Assembly: GCA_030549775.1 (NCBI GenBank)
Contig: CM060178.1
Span: forward strand, 72,633,152 to 72,697,151
Direction of reading: 5' to 3'
DNA from: Tamarix chinensis
Taxonomy: Eukaryota; Streptophyta; Magnoliopsida; Caryophyllales; Tamaricaceae
DNA length: 64,000 nucleotides
The notes below the pieces were generated by a model. That model was given only the letters and a program-made list of their open reading frames with translations, searched no databases and was not told where the DNA came from. Position 1 is the stretch's first letter. Each line of letters begins with the position of its first letter. The position numbers and the translations under genes were made by a program. Shown piece by piece: positions 60,706-64,000 of this stretch.

Positions 60706-60929
60706 TAAGAGTTCACAAAACATAAAAAATATGTACTTGATATATCTTATCACTGTAGACTTATTTGTGAGCTTGGCAAGCCAAATAAAGCCTTCGTTAT
60801 TTATTTATACATTGGTCGTCCTGTTGTTTAAAAGGAGCTTTCTCTCTTGTACGGTGTAATTTAAGAACATCAATGCATTGAACTATTTTTTTTTAATATA
60901 CTTTTTGTCCAATAACCAAGAAAAAAAAA

Positions 60930-61310
60930 GGATTTGATCCCAAGATATATAGTATGCGGGATCTCGATCTCAGCCATTACTCCCCATCTTATAACGGAAC
61001 TGTACATGAAAATGGCCTCTGTGTGAACGAACGCGTTACCAAGAAAAAAATGTCTGTGAATTAATGCATGGATACGGTACTGGCAGGAGGTTGAAGCGTG
61101 GGGGCAAAGGAACATCGGCTTGCATGATCTTATCGCAGCACATTGCCTGGGTTTGTCAGTCGCAAGGTACTTTTGCGTGTGGTGGCCTAGTTGGGGTGAC
61201 CCACTCTAATAATTTGGCACTCTGTGAGGCTGTTATCAATGAGCAGTGTGCTTGCCCGACCAGGCTGGGTATAAGAGACCCTAGTTCTAAAAATACATCC
61301 TTGATATTAT
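60930..61310. other. less AT-rich island, unassigned
   Basis: About 350 bp of more balanced composition between AT-rich flanks. Opposing short frames (61064-61312 plus and 60870-61115 minus) overlap and neither shows a known motif. It may be an old exon or promoter. Confidence 0.35.
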
Positions 61311-62480
61311 AATTATTTTAGTAATTTAATGGTGGGATTAATAATTTATATTAAGCAGACTAATATTATATATTAGACTAAAAAATATAAAATATATTAA
61401 AAATTAAATTATATATAAATTTAATCGACTTCGACCATATTAAAATTAGTTCATTATTTTTTATTAGTGTAATCAATTCTTAGACATTTTTATAGGTTCT
61501 TAACTCTTAAAAATATATACATAAAATCTGAATGACAATATAATCGGTATTTCAGTTCACTACTCAGACCATTCGGCCTTATCTAATTTTTAAAACTGTA
61601 TCTAAAAATAGATATGATAGTTGGATGAAGTTGAACCAGATCAGAGACAGACCTAGGTTGGATATGAAGCAGGGTTAGGTCACGCGTCATCCCAATAATT
61701 TGTTAGTGGACGTTGATATGGCATGGATCAATACTTGGACAAGTCAAATCTGATTGTCCCATGAACTATAATTTTTTTTAATATTTTATATTTATTTACT
61801 TTTTAGTTGGTTATTTTTTATATATTTTTACAAGTAGAAATATATAAAATTAGAATAACTATATACACTAATTATAATATTACCTTAGCAAATACTTATA
61901 TTACTTGATCATATTCTCATTTTTATATAACATATGATAATAAAACTAGTTTTTATAAGGCAGACAATATCTATGAAGTTAATATTTACATTTATAATTA
62001 TTTTTTTATATAAAATACTTTATACTTAAAATAAATTTTATATTAGTCTATTTTTTTTGACACTGTAATTGTATTTCAAGGAAAACAAATATGTAAAAGT
62101 TTATTTTTTTGTATTTTTGTGATTTTATTATTATTAATATTGCCTAAAATAACTAGTTTAAAAATAACTATTTTAATTGTAATTTATATATATAAATCAT
62201 CAAAATAAAAATACGTAATATCAAATATGAGTTATTGTATTTTCATTGATAGATAAATTAATAATAAATTATAAAATAATGAAATCGATAAAAGCACACA
62301 GCTATTCACAGTCTTTTAAGATCGATCTATATTTAATTAGATTTAAAAAAAAAGAAACTCATATCTATAAGCTTTGTAGGTCAGTATTTTATGCCCTTTT
62401 AATTGAGCGTAATTAGACAGGCCAGCAGAACCTTCAATTAATTGGATATTTAAGAGTAAATAAAGCCAGTAGATATGATC
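61311..62480. other. AT-rich DNA, no gene seen
   Basis: Poly-A and poly-T runs, with a short less AT-rich segment at 61620-61720. No ORF is called. Confidence 0.5.
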
Positions 62481-62659
62481 CGATGGTGCAGAAAGTAAGA
62501 ACTTTTTGTCTGCTAATACACGACCCAGTTCCAGACCAAGAGCTCAGTGCCAGATTCATCATTAACTAGACATTTACAAGGAAAACATGGCCGTATGCAT
62601 GGTGACAGCATTATTAATGTTATTCGTTAATGTCACTAACAAATTGCATACTATTGTTA

Positions 62660-62700
62660 AATGGAGTATATATAAGAGCCCACGGTTTGTATTTCTCCCT
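62660..62700 (+). promoter_or_regulatory. possible core promoter (TATA-like)
   Basis: 'gagtatatataagagcccac' (62664-62683) looks like a plant TATA box with GC-richer flanks. No gene follows that I can recognise. A 51-codon frame from 62587 crosses it and is not convincing. Weak evidence. Confidence 0.25.
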
Positions 62701-62759
62701 CATAGATATAATTCGAGATACTACGAATCACTACGTGATTCTTAAATATAGAATGGGTA

Positions 62760-63690
62760 AGATTTATCACATATTTTAGCTATTTTCGGACCTAAATTCT
62801 TTCGCCACAGTTTCCTCGTATTAACGGTACCATTACATATTATTGTGACGTTTTACTATTTTTTTATAAAATAAAAAAAAAACTTAGTACTATTTTCTAT
62901 TAGAATCGGTCAACTAATCTGTTATACTGTTCCATAAGTGATTCATCGTCACTGATATTGAGATAAGGGATTGTCGGGCCTCAGAGCCTACGGTCCTAGG
63001 GCTCCTAGAACCTGATAGGTAGAAATTTTGTCCTTTTGTAAGCATATAACTTTTACCAGGCAACTCTCTCTCCGATCTGAGAATTTCATCATTGCTGAGA
63101 TCCCACCCAGCCCCGTCTCTGCATGCATTTGCCGATTAGTTACCATTGAGTTTGCCTAAAGTCAAAGTTGGGCCGGATTCTGATCTCCTTTCCTCACAAA
63201 CTAGTCGGCAAGGCCCAAACTCATTTCTTCTCGTTCGCTTGGGGGCTAGTTTTTAAGTTTATGTCTCAAGAAATCCAGTCCATTGAGTTCGACGAGGGGT
63301 TATTATAAGCATGACACGATTCAACAATGTAATGAACCAAGGTCTAGATCGTCTGCCAGCAGTAAAATATTTTTAATCTGATATGCCCAGCATACAAACA
63401 CACACATTTGATCATTTTATTGGAGTAAAAATTGACTATTTAGGTCTTATTTAGCTTGGAAGTAATAGTAGTAAAAAAATTCTTTCATATTTCGTATATT
63501 TTATATTACGTATTTAATAATAAAAATATTTTTTCATTAAAATACTCATTTTAGATCAAATTAACATTCAAAATAAGTATTATTCTAAAAAAGAGTTTTT
63601 AATTTTAATTATACTATATTAGATATATAAAATATAGGTGTAATTTTTTCATTCATATTACTCCCTATACCAAAGGAGTACTTGATGAAT
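62760..63690. other. intergenic DNA, no gene recognised
   Basis: Includes a less AT-rich stretch at 63040-63300. No credible ORF or repeat end. Confidence 0.4.
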
Positions 63691-63699
63691 ATCTGATTG

Positions 63700-63980
63700 T
63701 TCAACTGTTTCACCAAATGACGCATAGCATCAAACCATTAGCCAATTGACAAAAACACTTAACTAATGTACCGACAACAAACGGTGTATTACACATATTT
63801 CTTTGAATTGAGAGATTTTGGCAAGGAATTGTTGGTATACGTGAGGGTTTGTGTCTGGCATTCGATTGAGGATTATCTAGGGGGTGGATAAATCCATCAT
63901 GATTTTGCCTCCAATACCAATGCTTCCCAACAAAGTTTGACATAGCTCAAAAATGGCTAAACACTCCATCCTCTCACGTT
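63700..63980 (-). pseudogene. unidentified coding-like relic at the window edge
   Basis: Two minus-strand frames read like one protein broken by frameshifts. One frame gives 'MECLAIFELCQTLLGSIGIG', then after a stop 'MPDTNPHVYQQFLAKISQF' followed by 'KEICVIHRL'. The alternative frame gives 'HPLDNPQ' in the gap. Composition and word order look like real coding sequence rather than repeat. I do not recognise the family. It may continue beyond 64000. Confidence 0.4.
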
Positions 63981-64000
63981 AAAGTTTTTGGAATGTACAT

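Noticed and set aside
62587..62745. 51-codon frame starting MAVCMVTALLMLFVN, resembling a signal peptide
   Set aside because: Very short, crosses a TATA-like box, and has no downstream coding. Too weak to call.
1..64000. tRNA, rRNA and organellar DNA inserts
   Set aside because: No cloverleaf with recognisable A and B boxes and no conserved organellar gene text was noticed by eye. A tRNAscan or BLAST run could still find short ones.

Overview
This window looks like nuclear, intergenic DNA of a flowering plant, probably a eudicot. It is strongly AT-rich, has no operon-like coding, and consists of layered plant transposable elements. Only one protein gene is intact: the Gag-Pol polyprotein of a young Ty1/copia LTR retrotransposon (36262-41065, minus strand). 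It has 164-bp LTRs that differ at two sites, a 5-bp target duplication, a tRNA-iMet-type primer site and a polypurine tract. No rRNA, tRNA, CRISPR or organellar insert was recognised.

Layout. 1-12.3 kb: fragments of long LTR-like repeats in both orientations, a CACTA-like terminus, a 312-bp hAT-type MITE and AT-only tracts. 13.4-14.8 kb: three short LTR-like units, one (387 bp) with a perfect TATAA duplication. 14.8-20.4 kb: AT-rich DNA with nothing identifiable. 20.4-27.1 kb: long LTR-type repeats in both orientations. 27.6-35.2 kb: two dead LINE reverse-transcriptase ORFs in convergent orientation. The minus-strand LINE was split by a 4.6-kb solo LTR (duplication TATAC) and by a 115-bp hAT MITE (duplication AGATGCAT). 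Removing the solo LTR and one duplication restores the LINE reading frame across that junction. 35.2-36.3 kb: less AT-rich, gene-proximal-looking DNA. 36.3-41.1 kb: the intact copia element. 43.2-43.6 kb: a broken SPL (SBP-box) transcription-factor fragment, the only recognisable host-gene relic. 44.8-52.2 kb: more long LTR-type repeats. 52.25-55.75 kb: the remains of a PIF/Harbinger-type DNA transposon with a transposase N-terminus, a divergent GRF-type zinc-finger ORF, and a Myb/SANT-like ORF1. A 93-bp tandem array lies between the two divergent starts. 55.8-57.0 kb: a LINE ORF1 (DUF4283) relic. 57.6-58.04 kb: a LINE 3' end with poly(A). 58.4-60.7 kb: a decayed copia pol with an 11-G polypurine tract and a 3' LTR. 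60.9-64 kb: mostly AT-rich DNA with a few less AT-rich islands and one unidentified coding-like relic at the right edge.

How the parts work together. There is no host pathway here. The functional logic is that of the mobile elements. The copia polyprotein carries Gag, protease, integrase, reverse transcriptase and RNase H in one frame. In the Harbinger remnant, transposase and ORF1 would have acted together, and the GRF ORF is an unusual third passenger. All DNA-transposon and LINE ORFs seen here carry stops or frameshifts. All domain calls come from reading translated motifs by eye, without any database search.
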